A DNA stretch of 64,000 nucleotides from Rhizobiales bacterium Ga0077537 (GCA_001464955.1 LNEM01000030.1:558001-622000), one strand, 5' to 3'; positions 40,940 to 49,973 are shown, counted from the first letter of the stretch. Translations and numbers: made by a program. Notes: generated by a model from the sequence alone, not told the origin.

Positions 40940-41680
40940 CTATCGACCGACTTGGTCAGGTCGAGGCTTGGCGAGCCACGGCAAGCCGTGCCGTCGCCAG
41001 CCCACGGCACCCGGGACGCTCTGGCTCGAACCGGCAGCTCCATCGACGATCAGGTACACGTTGGCATAGCCGTGGTCGGCGAGGTGATCGACGGCGATCG
41101 CGCTGTGGCTCCCATCCGGACAGATGACGATGATCGTGCGCCGCCGGCCCTCCGCGCCCTGTCCCGTCATTGCTTCGATCTGGCTGAGAAAGTGCGGGTT
41201 GATCTGTGCCCGGGCGGCGTCGTAACGCGCAATGTCGCTCGACGTCGACGTGACGAAGAGCGGGATGACCTTGTGCGTGGGAGCAGCCAGCCCGTCGCGC
41301 TCGACGGCAGCCATCGGTCTGACGTCGACGAGGAGGATGTCGCTGAATTTTGCCAGCGCCTCGGCAGCCTCGATGGATGTGAGGTAGAGGCCCAGCATGG
41401 TCGCCTTGATCGACGCCCCCCCGACTGTCGCCTGCCCGGCCGGGAGCCGCACATCGGCAGCGCAGGCCGGCACGGGAATGGCCAGCGGCCAGACGAGAGC
41501 CATGAGAAGGGCGAGCCTTATCGCCCCGGAGCAAGCCCGGTCGAGGGCCGCATGTCGAAGAACCGCGACCATCACGGTCGTCCATCTTGCCTGAGCCGGG
41601 AGGGGCAGCGCTTCGTCGCGAGACCGCTCATCTGCCCGTCGTGACCGAAGCCTTATGAAATGTGACGCCATGTTGGTCAT
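40940..41680 (-). CDS. Rhodanese-domain protein with N-terminal membrane signal (second gene of pair)
   Basis: About 246 residues from ATG 41680, which overlaps the upstream stop by one base (TGATG), suggesting coupling. A shorter start at 41572 (MVAVLRHAALDRACSG...) is also possible and gives a conventional signal peptide ending near ACAADVRL. The mature part is a single rhodanese domain: ILLVDVRPMAAVERDGL, a potential catalytic Cys in IIVICPDGSHSAIA and a C-terminal HGYANVYLIVDGAAGS. Sulfur transfer or redox sensing in the periplasm is likely; the substrate is unknown. It lies to the right of the tRNA-Thr gene. Confidence 0.78.
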   Translation of the reverse strand: MTNMASHFIRLRSRRADERSRDEALPLPAQARWTTVMVAVLRHAALDRACSGAIRLALLMALVWPLAIPVPACAADVRLPAGQATVGGASIKATMLGLYLTSIEAAEALAKFSDILLVDVRPMAAVERDGLAAPTHKVIPLFVTSTSSDIARYDAARAQINPHFLSQIEAMTGQGAEGRRRTIIVICPDGSHSAIAVDHLADHGYANVYLIVDGAAGSSQSVPGAVGWRRHGLPWLAKPRPDQVGR

Positions 41681-42282
41681 CAGTGCGCGGGGATGGGGGT
41701 CATGCGCGTCAACTCGCGTCGCGAGACATAACGCCCCCAATGCGGGTCGAACGGATGCACGTAGCGGGTGGCGCCGCTTGCGTCGACCAACGGCCGGCGC
41801 TCGTTGTGCCAGCGAAAGATGCCTCCCGACAGATTGTAGATCCGGCTGGCGCCGCGCCGGCGCAATTCCTCCGTCAGGCGTCCGGCCAGTTTGGAACTCC
41901 TGACTCCGACGGAGCAATAGAACACCACCGTCCGACCTTCGAGCCGGTCACCGAAGCGCGCGAGGAATGCTTCGCTGCGGATATCGGGATCGACCCGGAT
42001 GGCGCCGGGTATGTGGCTGACCTCGAACTCTCCGGCGTCGCGCACGTCGAAGGTGATGGCTGCGGCTGTGTCGGCGGCGAGCGTCGCAACGTGATCCGGA
42101 TCGACGTGCCGTACGTGCGGGTAGGTGTCGAGGAGGCGTTGCTCGAGCTGGGCGAGGTCGGCCCGGTCGTCGGCTGGCCTCGGTTGAAGCGCGGCGGCGC
42201 CCGCGACGAAAACCACTGCCCCCGCGAAAGCGAGGCAGCGGATGCCGCAGGTGATGGACCGGAGCTTGAAGCCGAACAGCAT
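41680..42282 (-). CDS. Rhodanese-domain protein (first gene of pair)
   Basis: A 200-residue protein with an N-terminal hydrophobic segment (CLAFAGAVVFVAGAAAL), so exported or membrane-tethered. The rhodanese domain spans about 60-175: ITFDVRDAGEFEVSHIPGAIRVD, the active-site loop VVFYCSVGVRSSKLA with the catalytic Cys, and ASRIYNLSGGIFRWHNERRPL. The tail (HPFDPHWGRYV) follows a pattern often seen in such proteins. With the coupled downstream gene it makes a tandem of two exported sulfurtransferase-like proteins. Confidence 0.83.
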   Translation of the reverse strand: MLFGFKLRSITCGIRCLAFAGAVVFVAGAAALQPRPADDRADLAQLEQRLLDTYPHVRHVDPDHVATLAADTAAAITFDVRDAGEFEVSHIPGAIRVDPDIRSEAFLARFGDRLEGRTVVFYCSVGVRSSKLAGRLTEELRRRGASRIYNLSGGIFRWHNERRPLVDASGATRYVHPFDPHWGRYVSRRELTRMTPIPAH

Positions 42283-42568
42283 GCCGCGCTGATAGCCCGA
42301 ACTGAAGCGCCGCAGCCTGTGACCGTCCGCCGCTCCGGTTCACAGCTGAGTGATCACCGGTCGACGCCGCCTATCCGTCGCCGGGGTACACGGGTGGCCC
42401 GTCCGTTCGCCACAAAGCCGTTGAGACGCACGTGCCCGTGGGTTACGCTATCTCGCGGCGATCTGGGGAGAGCGCCGGACAGGTCTGAATGGCGGCCGGG
42501 TGGCAGCGGCGCTTGAACGAAGTGGGGTCGACCATGTCAAAGGGTACTGCCGCGTGGAATTCTCCGGC

Positions 42569-43228
42569 ATGGCAGGCACGCGGCGCATGAGTGAAACGCT
42601 CAGACCTGCGGGCGCCATTGGCGAAACCGATTTCGGCCGCGAGTTTGCGGGCCGCCAGACGTCGCCGTCGATTGCGACAGCCCTGCGACAGAGGTCCAGG
42701 CGCACGTCGGCTGCGGAAGCGATGCGGTTCCAGATTGCCATGGGTGTCGTCGGCTACGTGGCCGGGCTGGCCTTGGTCGTGCCGGCTGTCTTCTGGCTGA
42801 TCGGCCACGGGAGTGGCGCGGTCGGGACGGTGCCGGCATCGCAACCTTCGCTCTCGACGACGTTCCGCTCCGAAGCGTCGGCTGGGATGCCCGCCGCACG
42901 GGGGGCTGCGGCGACACCCGCGTCCGCCCCCGCCATTCAGCTTGCCCCGCCCGCCGCGACCACCGGCCTGCCCCTGATCCTGAATGCGGCCCGCGAGGAG
43001 ATACGCGTCGGTCGCATCGCATCGGCGCGCCGCCTGCTGGAGCCGGCCGAATTGGCCGACAGCGGCGAAGCGCGCTTCATGCTGGCGGAGACATACGATC
43101 CGAACGTGCTCGCCGCCCTGGGCGCGACCGGCGTCATGGCTGAGACGTCGATGGCGCGCCGTCACTACGAGGCGGCGAACCGTCTCGGCATCGAAGCCGC
43201 CACGCGCCGCCTCGAGGCCCTCGACTGA
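42569..43228 (+). CDS. Single-pass membrane protein with short repeat-like C-terminus
   Basis: About 219 residues; in-frame starts at 42500 (GTG), 42569 and 42587 cannot be separated by ribosome-binding sites. One membrane helix (IAMGVVGYVAGLALVVPAVFWLIG) is followed by an Ala/Pro/Ser-rich linker and a C-terminal part with TPR/Sel1-like helices (REEIRVGRIASARRLLEPAELADSGEARFMLAETYDPNVLAALG, ARRHYEAANRLGIEAATRRL). That layout suggests a periplasmic scaffold, but no partner is apparent. Not assigned to a named family. Confidence 0.65.
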   Translation: MAGTRRMSETLRPAGAIGETDFGREFAGRQTSPSIATALRQRSRRTSAAEAMRFQIAMGVVGYVAGLALVVPAVFWLIGHGSGAVGTVPASQPSLSTTFRSEASAGMPAARGAAATPASAPAIQLAPPAATTGLPLILNAAREEIRVGRIASARRLLEPAELADSGEARFMLAETYDPNVLAALGATGVMAETSMARRHYEAANRLGIEAATRRLEALD

Positions 43229-43273
43229 CGCGTTGGACGGGTTGGCTCGCACATCCCGAGCCGGACGGATGCG

Positions 43274-43885
43274 TCAGTGATTATGGTCGCACCCGCACCC
43301 GTCACCATGCTCGTGATGATGGTGATGGTCGTGACCATGGTCATGATCGTGCGTCTCGCCCTTCAGTGTCGCCGCGATCTTTCGCTCGATCAGCGCCGCT
43401 TCGTTGCGCGGTGATCCCTTGTCCTCGATCGCCATCGCCATCAGTTCGGCCGCCAGCGTCATGTCGTCGGGCCGTCCGAAATAGTGCCGCCGGAGGCGTC
43501 CGGCGCGGTCGAACACCAAGATCGATGGTGTCCCCTGCATCTGGTAGGCAGCCATCGTCTTCGATGGGCCGTCACCATCGGCCGCGTCGATCCCGACCGG
43601 GAACGGCAGTGCGAACTGCGCCACGAAGCGTTCGACGGCGGCGTCCGGGAGCTGGGCGGTCGTGCCCGTCGACGCATGCAGTCCGATGATCGCGACCTGC
43701 TCCGGCTGAAAGCGTGCGCTCAGTCTCTTGAGCTGCGGAATGGCATGTTCCACGGAGCCGGGACAGATCGATTGGAACGCGGCCAGCACCACGACGCGCT
43801 CCTTGAGGCGCGCCAGCGTCAGCGGTTCGCCGATGTTCAACCATTTGGCGACGTGGAGTTCGGGCGGGCTCTCGGGATCGAACAT
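43274..43885 (-). CDS. TlpA/peroxiredoxin-like thioredoxin-fold protein with His-rich tail
   Basis: A 203-residue thioredoxin-fold protein: WLNIGEPLTLARLKERVVVLAAFQSICPGSVEHAIPQLKRL gives the redox-site region with a single Cys (SICPG) in place of CxxC. It is followed by VAIIGLHAST, QGTPSILVFDRAGRLRRHYFG. The last ~25 residues are almost entirely His, Asp and Gly with two Cys (HDHGHDHHHHHEHGDGCGCD...), a likely Zn/Ni/Cu-binding tail. It has no signal peptide from this start (ATG 43885). A role in thiol redox chemistry or metal buffering is inferred. Confidence 0.78.
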   Translation of the reverse strand: MFDPESPPELHVAKWLNIGEPLTLARLKERVVVLAAFQSICPGSVEHAIPQLKRLSARFQPEQVAIIGLHASTGTTAQLPDAAVERFVAQFALPFPVGIDAADGDGPSKTMAAYQMQGTPSILVFDRAGRLRRHYFGRPDDMTLAAELMAMAIEDKGSPRNEAALIERKIAATLKGETHDHDHGHDHHHHHEHGDGCGCDHNH

Positions 43886-43982
43886 GTCGGACCTGGTCTC
43901 GAGGTTGGCGGGTGTAAACGATGGGTTGCAAACCGTGTACGCCGTAAAGGTCACCGATGCCAAGTCGCTTGCCGGTGCCCTG

Positions 43983-44948
43983 TCAGCGGGTCGGAGCCGG
44001 GCGATTGACGAGCCACAGTCCGGCGACGACAAGCGCCAGCCCCGTCACCAGCGAGGGCCGCAGGTCTTCGCCGAGCAGCAGATGCGCCGCGATCACCCCG
44101 AACACCGGCGTCAGCAGCAGGAACGCCATGACGCGCGAGGCCGGATACCGCGTGTAGAGCCAGTTCGTCGAGGTGAACACGAAGAACCCGACGAACACCA
44201 CCGTGAAGGCGAACGCGCCCCAGTGCAGCGGCGTCGGATTGCTGAGACCCGGTTCGCCGAGCACCATCGACAGCCCGACCAGCATCGGAGCCGACAACAG
44301 GAGCTGGATGAACGTGACCCGCTCCGCCGGCACGCGCTTGAGCGACGTGGTGCGAATGACGAGCGTCAGGCCGGCCCAGGCCAGCGCCGCGCCGAGGCAG
44401 AGGAGATCGCCCTCGAGCGTCGGCCCGGCACCACCTCCGGCGCCGGCACCCTGTCGTCCGAGCACGACGGTGGCGACGCCTCCGAACGCCAGCACCAGCC
44501 CGCAGATCTTCACCAGTGTCAGGCGGTCGCCGGGGATCAGGAAGTGTGCGCCTACGGCGACGAAGAACGGCGTCGTATAAAGCAGGATCACGCCGTGCGC
44601 GGCGGTCGTCAGCTTGAGCCCCGGATAGAGCAACGCGAATTCGATGGCGAACAGCACGCTGACGGCGATGGCCGGCCAGAACGTCGCGTCGCGCGAGAAC
44701 AGCGTCACGCCCCGCATCCGGGCGAAGAGCCCCAGCAACAAGGCCGCCCCGGCCGATCGCAGGCCCGCCTGCATCAGCGGCGAGATGCCGTCGTTTGCGA
44801 CCTTGATCGCCACCTGCCCGACGGCGAGGCACGCGCACATCACGAGAAGGAGCCCGATCGCGAACGGATCGAGCTGGGCTTGCGGCGCGCCCTGGGGGGC
44901 GTCGCCCCCGCGCGCGGCGGCGGTGGTCCGGTCTGTCGGGGTTCTCAA
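43983..44948 (-). CDS. DMT-superfamily (EamA) transporter
   Basis: A 321-residue protein with ten predicted membrane helices in two EamA repeats (first about 28-165, second about 180-318). Typical features include GLLLVMCACLAVGQVAIKVANDGISPLMQAGLRSAGAALLLG and the repeat-end motif GEDLRPSLVTGLALVVAGLWLVNR. It would be a drug/metabolite or amino-acid exporter of the inner membrane; substrate unknown. It is next to a methyltransferase gene on the same strand (4 bp between coding ends). Confidence 0.88.
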   Translation of the reverse strand: MRTPTDRTTAAARGGDAPQGAPQAQLDPFAIGLLLVMCACLAVGQVAIKVANDGISPLMQAGLRSAGAALLLGLFARMRGVTLFSRDATFWPAIAVSVLFAIEFALLYPGLKLTTAAHGVILLYTTPFFVAVGAHFLIPGDRLTLVKICGLVLAFGGVATVVLGRQGAGAGGGAGPTLEGDLLCLGAALAWAGLTLVIRTTSLKRVPAERVTFIQLLLSAPMLVGLSMVLGEPGLSNPTPLHWGAFAFTVVFVGFFVFTSTNWLYTRYPASRVMAFLLLTPVFGVIAAHLLLGEDLRPSLVTGLALVVAGLWLVNRPAPTR

Positions 44949-44952
44949 GAGG

Positions 44953-45750
44953 TCAGGCCCGCCGCGCGATGGCGATCAGTTCGTCGAGCGTGAAGCCGCG
45001 CTTGCCGTCGGCGTTCGTCGGCTTGAGGAATGCGGCCAGCGCCGGGCTCGCCCCGTCGAGCATCGCGGCCAGTCGCGGCACCACGTCGGCCGGCACGTTC
45101 ATCGTCTTGACCCAGCTCTGGAAGTCCATGCCCTTGGGCGCGTGCTCCGTGTGCACGAGCTTCAGGCCGGCCTTCGCCATCAGTTGGAGCCACTCGGCAG
45201 TTGGCAGGGCGCGGCCGTGGCTCGGATCGCGGAGCTTCTCGAAGGCGTTGTAGCCGTCGGCGGCAGCGGACAGTTCCGCGGCCGTGAACCCCGGTGTGGT
45301 TTCGCTGTCGGGGGACACGTTGTCGACCAGCGCGAACGTACCGCCCGGTTTCAGAACGCGCCGCACTTCCGCGAGGAACTTCGCGATGTCCGGGAAATGA
45401 TGCGGCGCGATGCGGCACGTCACGAGGTCGAACGACTGATCGGGAAACGGCAGCGCCTCGGCGTCGGCGATCGCGGTCTCCATGTTGCCGAGCGATTTCT
45501 CCGCCGCGAGCTTCTTCACCTGCTCGAGCATCTCCGGCGTCAGATCGCTGGCCACCACCTTGGCGACGTGCGGGGCGAACACCGCCGCCGTATGGCCGGC
45601 CCCGGTCGCGACGTCGAGCGCCACCCACGTCCCTTGCGGCTGCACCAGTTTCACGAGGCGCGCGAGGCTGGCGCCCTTGGCATGCACGGTCGAGGTGAGA
45701 TAGGCGGCGGCATTGGCACCGAATTGTTGCTGCACCAGCTCTTTCGACAT
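44953..45750 (-). CDS. Class I SAM-dependent methyltransferase
   Basis: A 265-residue UbiE/MenG-like methyltransferase: motif I VALDVATGAGHTAAVFAPHV, motif II VVASDLTPEMLEQ, IADAEALPFPDQSFDLVTCRIAPHHFPD and the post-core KPGGTFALVDNVSPD. The C-terminal half carries substrate-binding helices. A substrate cannot be assigned. The ATG at 45750 follows GGGAGCAA. It is followed 4 bp later by the transporter gene, suggesting one operon. Confidence 0.85.
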   Translation of the reverse strand: MSKELVQQQFGANAAAYLTSTVHAKGASLARLVKLVQPQGTWVALDVATGAGHTAAVFAPHVAKVVASDLTPEMLEQVKKLAAEKSLGNMETAIADAEALPFPDQSFDLVTCRIAPHHFPDIAKFLAEVRRVLKPGGTFALVDNVSPDSETTPGFTAAELSAAADGYNAFEKLRDPSHGRALPTAEWLQLMAKAGLKLVHTEHAPKGMDFQSWVKTMNVPADVVPRLAAMLDGASPALAAFLKPTNADGKRGFTLDELIAIARRA

Positions 45751-45855
45751 GCTTTGCTCCCGGAATTCAGGGTTTTTAAACGCTACCGGTCGAAATCGGC
45801 CGGCCGGCGCCACCGCTTTCGCAGTTCCATAGCACGCCGCCGGTAGCCTGCCAGC

Positions 45856-46455
45856 ATGAGCAATCTGAATGACCTTCCGCATCGGCTGAAGGCCGCCGTC
45901 GTCAAGGAGTTCGAGGGCGAGCGGATCGTCTGGTCGGGCCGCCCCGGAGCTGGCCGCGCGTTCCTGGCGACGCTGCCCATCTGGCTCTTCGCTATCCCCT
46001 GGACGGTGTTCTCGTTGGGCTGGACGGGGTTTGCGCTGTCGGCGGGGTTACTCTCAGGCAAGCCACCCTCGAGCACGGCCCAGTCGATGATGGGCGTCAT
46101 CTTCCCTCTGTTCGGTGTTCCGTTTGTCCTTGTCGGCTTCGGCATGCTGGCCATGCCGTTCATCGCTTGGCGCGTGGCCCGCAACACCGTTCATGTTCTG
46201 GGCGACCGACGCTTCGTGACGCTGACGAACGGCCGCAAGCTGAAGGTCAAGTCGTTCATTACGGCGGCCATCACCCGCACGGAGCGAACCGAGCGCCGCA
46301 ACGGCTCGGGCACCTTGAAGGTGGTGTTCGGCAGCCGTCGCGACAGCGACGGCGACAAGGTCGATGATGAGGAGGTCCTCTACGGCATCCGCGACGTCAG
46401 AAAGGCCGAGCGCCTCGTCCGGTCCCGCATCGACGACCACCGCCACGCGGCCTGA
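45856..46455 (+). CDS. Membrane protein with PH-like C-terminal region
   Basis: A 199-residue protein: a cytoplasmic N-terminus (about 1-33, FEGERIVWSGRPGAG, an opening often seen in bacterial PH-domain membrane proteins), two membrane helices (about 35-60 and 78-100) and a C-terminal hydrophilic part (TVHVLGDRRFVTLTNGRKLKVKSFI ... YGIRDVRKAERLVRSRI) that looks like a small PH-like beta domain ending in a helix. The function is unknown. It is isolated, divergent from the methyltransferase. Confidence 0.7.
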   Translation: MSNLNDLPHRLKAAVVKEFEGERIVWSGRPGAGRAFLATLPIWLFAIPWTVFSLGWTGFALSAGLLSGKPPSSTAQSMMGVIFPLFGVPFVLVGFGMLAMPFIAWRVARNTVHVLGDRRFVTLTNGRKLKVKSFITAAITRTERTERRNGSGTLKVVFGSRRDSDGDKVDDEEVLYGIRDVRKAERLVRSRIDDHRHAA

Positions 46456-46467
46456 TCGGGCCTCGCC

Positions 46468-47634
46468 TCAGCGCAGCGAATCTCCGAGCAGATCCCGCGC
46501 CACCACGTGCCGCTGCACCTCGTTCGGACCTTCGCCGACGCGCCGGATGCGCAGCTCGCGATACCAGCGCTCGAACGGGAAGTCCTTGGTCATGCCCGCG
46601 CCACCGAAGATCTGCATCGAGCGATCGACGACGCGCCCCGCCGCCTCCGAGGCGACCAGCTTGGCAAGCCCGGCTTCCATGCGGAAAGGTTCGCCCGCAT
46701 CACACTTCGCCGCCGCTGCAAGACACATCAGCGTCGACTGCCGGAGGTCGATCTCGTTGTCCACGAGCATCCACTGGATCGCCTGCCGTGAGGCGAGCTT
46801 CGCCCCGAACGTCTCGCGCTGCTTGGCGTAGTCGATGGCCATCTCGTGCGCCTTGAAGGCGGGCGCGAGGCATTGCGCGGCGTACGGGATGCGCTGGCGC
46901 GACAGCCGCTCGTTGGCGATCGCGAATCCCTTGTTGAGCTCGCCGAGAATGGCCGTATCCGGCACCTTCAGCTCGTCGAACTGCAGCTCCGTCGCGTAGT
47001 GCGATGAGCGCAACGTGTGGATGACGCGGCGCACGTGGAAGCCAGGCCAGCTCGTCTCGACGATGAAGCACGTGACGCCGCCGCGCCCGCGCTCGGGGTC
47101 GGTCCGCGCGAACACGAGCCCGAAATCCGCCTTGTCCGCGCCCGAGATGTAGACCTTCGAGCCGTTGATGACCCAGCCCTCGTTGGTCTTCGTCGCGCGC
47201 GTCTTGATCGCCCGCGCCGGGTCCGATCCGCCGGACGGCTCGGTAAGGCCGAAGAACGCCTTCTTCTCGCCCCGGAGCATGGGGAACAGATACTTCTCCT
47301 TCTGCTCGGGCGTCGCCTCGTAGAGCTGCGCCAGCCCGGCCGCGCCGAACACGCCGTAGCACGGCACGTAGAGCCCGGCCCGATGCTGCCCCATCTCGAT
47401 CGCGAGCAGCACGCGCGTCGACATGTCGATCCCGGGTCCGCCGAACTCGGCCGGAATGTCGAGGCCGTAGAGCCCCATCGCCTTCACTTTGGCGACGAGC
47501 CGCTCGCGGTCCTCGGGCGGCAACTCGCTCGCGTCCGGATCGAGCTTGTCTTCGAGCGGCACGATCTCCTCGCGCACGAAGCGCCGGACCTGCGCGATGA
47601 TCGCCTTCTGCTCTTCCGTCGGCTCGAGATTCAT
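46468..47634 (-). CDS. Acyl-CoA dehydrogenase family protein
   Basis: A 388-residue flavoprotein of the acyl-CoA dehydrogenase family. Signature segments are FGLTEPSGGSDPARAIKTRATK in the middle domain, FIVETSWPGFHVRR, and the C-terminal IFGGAGMTKDFPFERWYRELRIRRVGEGPNEVQRHVVARDLLG. The Glu in RRVGEGPNEVQ lies where the catalytic base is found in many members. ATG 47634 is chosen because upstream text is of non-coding type. It is one of two such enzymes in the window. It is followed by other CoA-linked genes on the same strand. Confidence 0.9.
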   Translation of the reverse strand: MNLEPTEEQKAIIAQVRRFVREEIVPLEDKLDPDASELPPEDRERLVAKVKAMGLYGLDIPAEFGGPGIDMSTRVLLAIEMGQHRAGLYVPCYGVFGAAGLAQLYEATPEQKEKYLFPMLRGEKKAFFGLTEPSGGSDPARAIKTRATKTNEGWVINGSKVYISGADKADFGLVFARTDPERGRGGVTCFIVETSWPGFHVRRVIHTLRSSHYATELQFDELKVPDTAILGELNKGFAIANERLSRQRIPYAAQCLAPAFKAHEMAIDYAKQRETFGAKLASRQAIQWMLVDNEIDLRQSTLMCLAAAAKCDAGEPFRMEAGLAKLVASEAAGRVVDRSMQIFGGAGMTKDFPFERWYRELRIRRVGEGPNEVQRHVVARDLLGDSLR

Positions 47635-47668
47635 GGGGCCGGAACTCCAGGATGGCCAGGATGGGAAG

Positions 47669-48007
47669 TCAGAGCGGGCTGAGCCGCCCGAGGGTAGGCA
47701 GTGGCTTGCCGAGGTTCCCGGCCGGCACCGCGCCATGATCGTGGACGTGCAGCATCAGCAGTTCCTGATACCGCGTCGTGTATTGCTGGTTGATCTCGAC
47801 GCGGAACTGCGTGGCGCCCGCCGGTGGATCGGCGACCGCCTTGTCGAGTTCGCTCCGGATGCCGAACAGCGCCCGCCCGCCACCGAATCCGATGAACACG
47901 ACCTCACCGGCCGCATTCGCGAGCTGGAACACGCCGAGCTGCCCCGGCAGCGCCTTCACGTTCTCGGCCGTGAGCGACACCCACGGCTTGGTCATTCGGA
48001 TTGCCAT
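47669..48007 (-). CDS. Small protein resembling a GIY-YIG-like fold, unknown function
   Basis: A 112-residue protein starting at ATG 48007 (MAIRMTKPW). The segment PGQLGVFQLANAAGEVVFIGFGGGRALFGIRSELDKA resembles the strand pattern of GIY-YIG nucleases with the aromatic pair changed; the catalytic residues are not convincing, so a non-nuclease or unknown role is more likely. It lies 34 bp before the acyl-CoA dehydrogenase and 38 bp after the crotonase-fold gene, consistent with a catabolic operon. Confidence 0.6.
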   Translation of the reverse strand: MAIRMTKPWVSLTAENVKALPGQLGVFQLANAAGEVVFIGFGGGRALFGIRSELDKAVADPPAGATQFRVEINQQYTTRYQELLMLHVHDHGAVPAGNLGKPLPTLGRLSPL

Positions 48008-48045
48008 GTCAGCCGTCCTGCGCTTGCGTTGTGGGGGAGCAGCGC

Positions 48046-48801
48046 TCACACGCCCTTGAACACAGCCTTCCGCTTCTCGAGCCGTGCGCGCATGCCTTCC
48101 TGCGCGTCTTGCGAGGTTCGCGCCCGGTCGACGATCTCGTCGATGTCTTCGTGCGGGATCTGATCGCGGAACTGCATCTCGCGGTTGATCAGCGCCTTCA
48201 TCGCAACGAGCGACAGGGGCGCGTTATCCGCAAGCCGCTGGATGATCGCTGCTGCGGTCGTCTCGAGCGCATCGGGCTCGGCTATGTGCGAGATGAGCCC
48301 CAGCTTGTGGAACTCCGCGGCCGGCAGCGGATCGCCGAGCAGCAGGATTTTCTTCGTGATCACCGGGCCGCCGACTTCGAGCAGCTTCTTGGCGAGGAAC
48401 CAGCTCGGCGCGAGTCCCACCTGAGCGAGCGACATGCCGAACCGCGCCGCCGTCGACGCGACCACGATGTCGGAATGCAATGCGAGCTCGTTGCCGCCTG
48501 CGATGGCATCGCCGTGCACGATCGAAACGACCGGCAGTGGGAACGTCTCGACGGCATGCAGCATCTTCTCGATGCCGCTCTCGCCCTGCGGATTGTTGGC
48601 CCGCCAGCGCATGTCGAGCCCGGCGCAGAACACCGGCCCCGCGCCCCGGATCACCGCGACCCGCTCGGAGGGTTGCGGCGGCGCGTCGAAGGCGGCCTTC
48701 AGGAGATCCATCATCTCGCCGTCGAGCGCGTTGCGCTTCTCCGGCCGGTTCAAGAGCACAGTCCGGACAGCGCCCTCTACCTTCCACTCGATGCTCGCCA
48801 T
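48046..48801 (-). CDS. Enoyl-CoA hydratase/isomerase family protein
   Basis: A 251-residue crotonase-fold protein. The oxyanion-hole segments are visible (RNALDGEMMDLLKAAFD ... VFCAGLDMRWRA and HGDAIAGGNELALHSDIVVAS). The first catalytic Glu of crotonase may be the Glu of GGNELAL. The position of the second Glu (usually in FGxPE) reads FGMSLAQ, so classical hydratase chemistry may be lost and an isomerase, hydrolase or lyase activity is possible. ATG 48801 follows GGAGACG. It belongs with the acyl-CoA dehydrogenase two genes downstream. Confidence 0.85.
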   Translation of the reverse strand: MASIEWKVEGAVRTVLLNRPEKRNALDGEMMDLLKAAFDAPPQPSERVAVIRGAGPVFCAGLDMRWRANNPQGESGIEKMLHAVETFPLPVVSIVHGDAIAGGNELALHSDIVVASTAARFGMSLAQVGLAPSWFLAKKLLEVGGPVITKKILLLGDPLPAAEFHKLGLISHIAEPDALETTAAAIIQRLADNAPLSLVAMKALINREMQFRDQIPHEDIDEIVDRARTSQDAQEGMRARLEKRKAVFKGV

Positions 48802-48892
48802 GGTCGTCTCCGCCGGGTCTGGTTCGCGGCATGATAGGCACGAAGCCCGTCCGGTCGGCAACCGCCCATCACCCGGAGCCTCCTTCTCACTC

Positions 48893-49858
48893 CTAGTGAA
48901 TAGCCAACTCCGGCCCGCCATTGCCGCGCACCACGCCGCGATACATGCCCGACGTCGAGAACCGCATGGATACGTTTCCATGCGCATCGACGGCGATGAG
49001 GCCGCCCTTGCCGCCATAGCGCGGCACCGTCACCGTCGCGACCTCGGTCACGGCGGCATCGAGAGAGAGGCCCTTGTAGCCGACCAGCGCCGCCACCTCG
49101 TACGCAGCGCACGCCCGCATGAACGCCTCTCCGAGCCCGGTCGCCGAAACCGCCACTGTCGCGTTGTCGGCGAACGTGCCGGCCCCGATGATCGGGCTGT
49201 CACCGACCCGGCCCCACTGCTTGTTGGTGACGCCGCCCGTCGATGTCGCGGCCGCCAGATTGCCATGGCGGTCGCGCGCCACCGCGCCCACGGTGCCGAA
49301 TTTCGTATCGCTGCCGGCCGCCTGCCGCGAGGCGCCGTCGTGGTCGAGTTCGACCCGGCCCGAAGCGCGTGCGGCCTCGAGTTGCGCCCATCTCTCCGGT
49401 GTATGAAAGTACCCGGGCTCGACCATGTCGAGGCCCTGCCCCTCGGCGAAGGCCTCGGCTCCGGCGCCGATCAACATCACATGCCGCGATCGCTCCATGA
49501 CGGCCCGCGCCGCCCGGATCGGATTGCGCACCCGCGTGACGCCGGCGATGGCGCCGGCCGCGCGCGTCGCCCCGTCCATGATCGAGGCGTCGAGCTCGTT
49601 CCGGCCGTCACTCGTGAACACTGCCCCCCGCCCCGCATTGAAGAGGGGGCAGTCCTCCAGCGACACGACCGCCGCCACCACTGCGTCGAGCGCCGTCCCG
49701 CCGCCCACCAGCACCGCCTGTCCGGCGGCGAGGGATGCAGCCAGCGCCACGCGGTAAGCGCGCTCCTTTTCCGGCGTCAGGCTCGCCCGGTAGATGGTGC
49801 CCGCGCCTCCGTGAATGGCGAGCACGGGTTCGTTCGGAGCTTGGGCCGTTTTGGTCAT
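48893..49858 (-). CDS. Isoaspartyl peptidase/L-asparaginase (Ntn-hydrolase, T2)
   Basis: A 321-residue plant-type asparaginase that splits beta-aspartyl peptides and asparagine after autocleavage. VLAIHGGAGTIYRASL, CPLFNAGRGAVFTSDGRNELDASIMDG and the cleavage site before Thr in DTKFGTVGAVARDRHGNLAAATSTGGVTNK are all present. ATG 49858 follows GAGGCACC. It is divergent from the CoA-transferase gene (115 bp between starts). Confidence 0.93.
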   Translation of the reverse strand: MTKTAQAPNEPVLAIHGGAGTIYRASLTPEKERAYRVALAASLAAGQAVLVGGGTALDAVVAAVVSLEDCPLFNAGRGAVFTSDGRNELDASIMDGATRAAGAIAGVTRVRNPIRAARAVMERSRHVMLIGAGAEAFAEGQGLDMVEPGYFHTPERWAQLEAARASGRVELDHDGASRQAAGSDTKFGTVGAVARDRHGNLAAATSTGGVTNKQWGRVGDSPIIGAGTFADNATVAVSATGLGEAFMRACAAYEVAALVGYKGLSLDAAVTEVATVTVPRYGGKGGLIAVDAHGNVSMRFSTSGMYRGVVRGNGGPELAIH

Positions 49859-49973
49859 GGTGCCTCGGCTGTGCAGTGCATCGTGATCGACGGTTTCCGC
49901 CGCCCCGGCGAGGGAGATGGACCTCGCCCCGCGACGAAGGCATGATCCTCGCATAACAACAGGAGGACGCACC

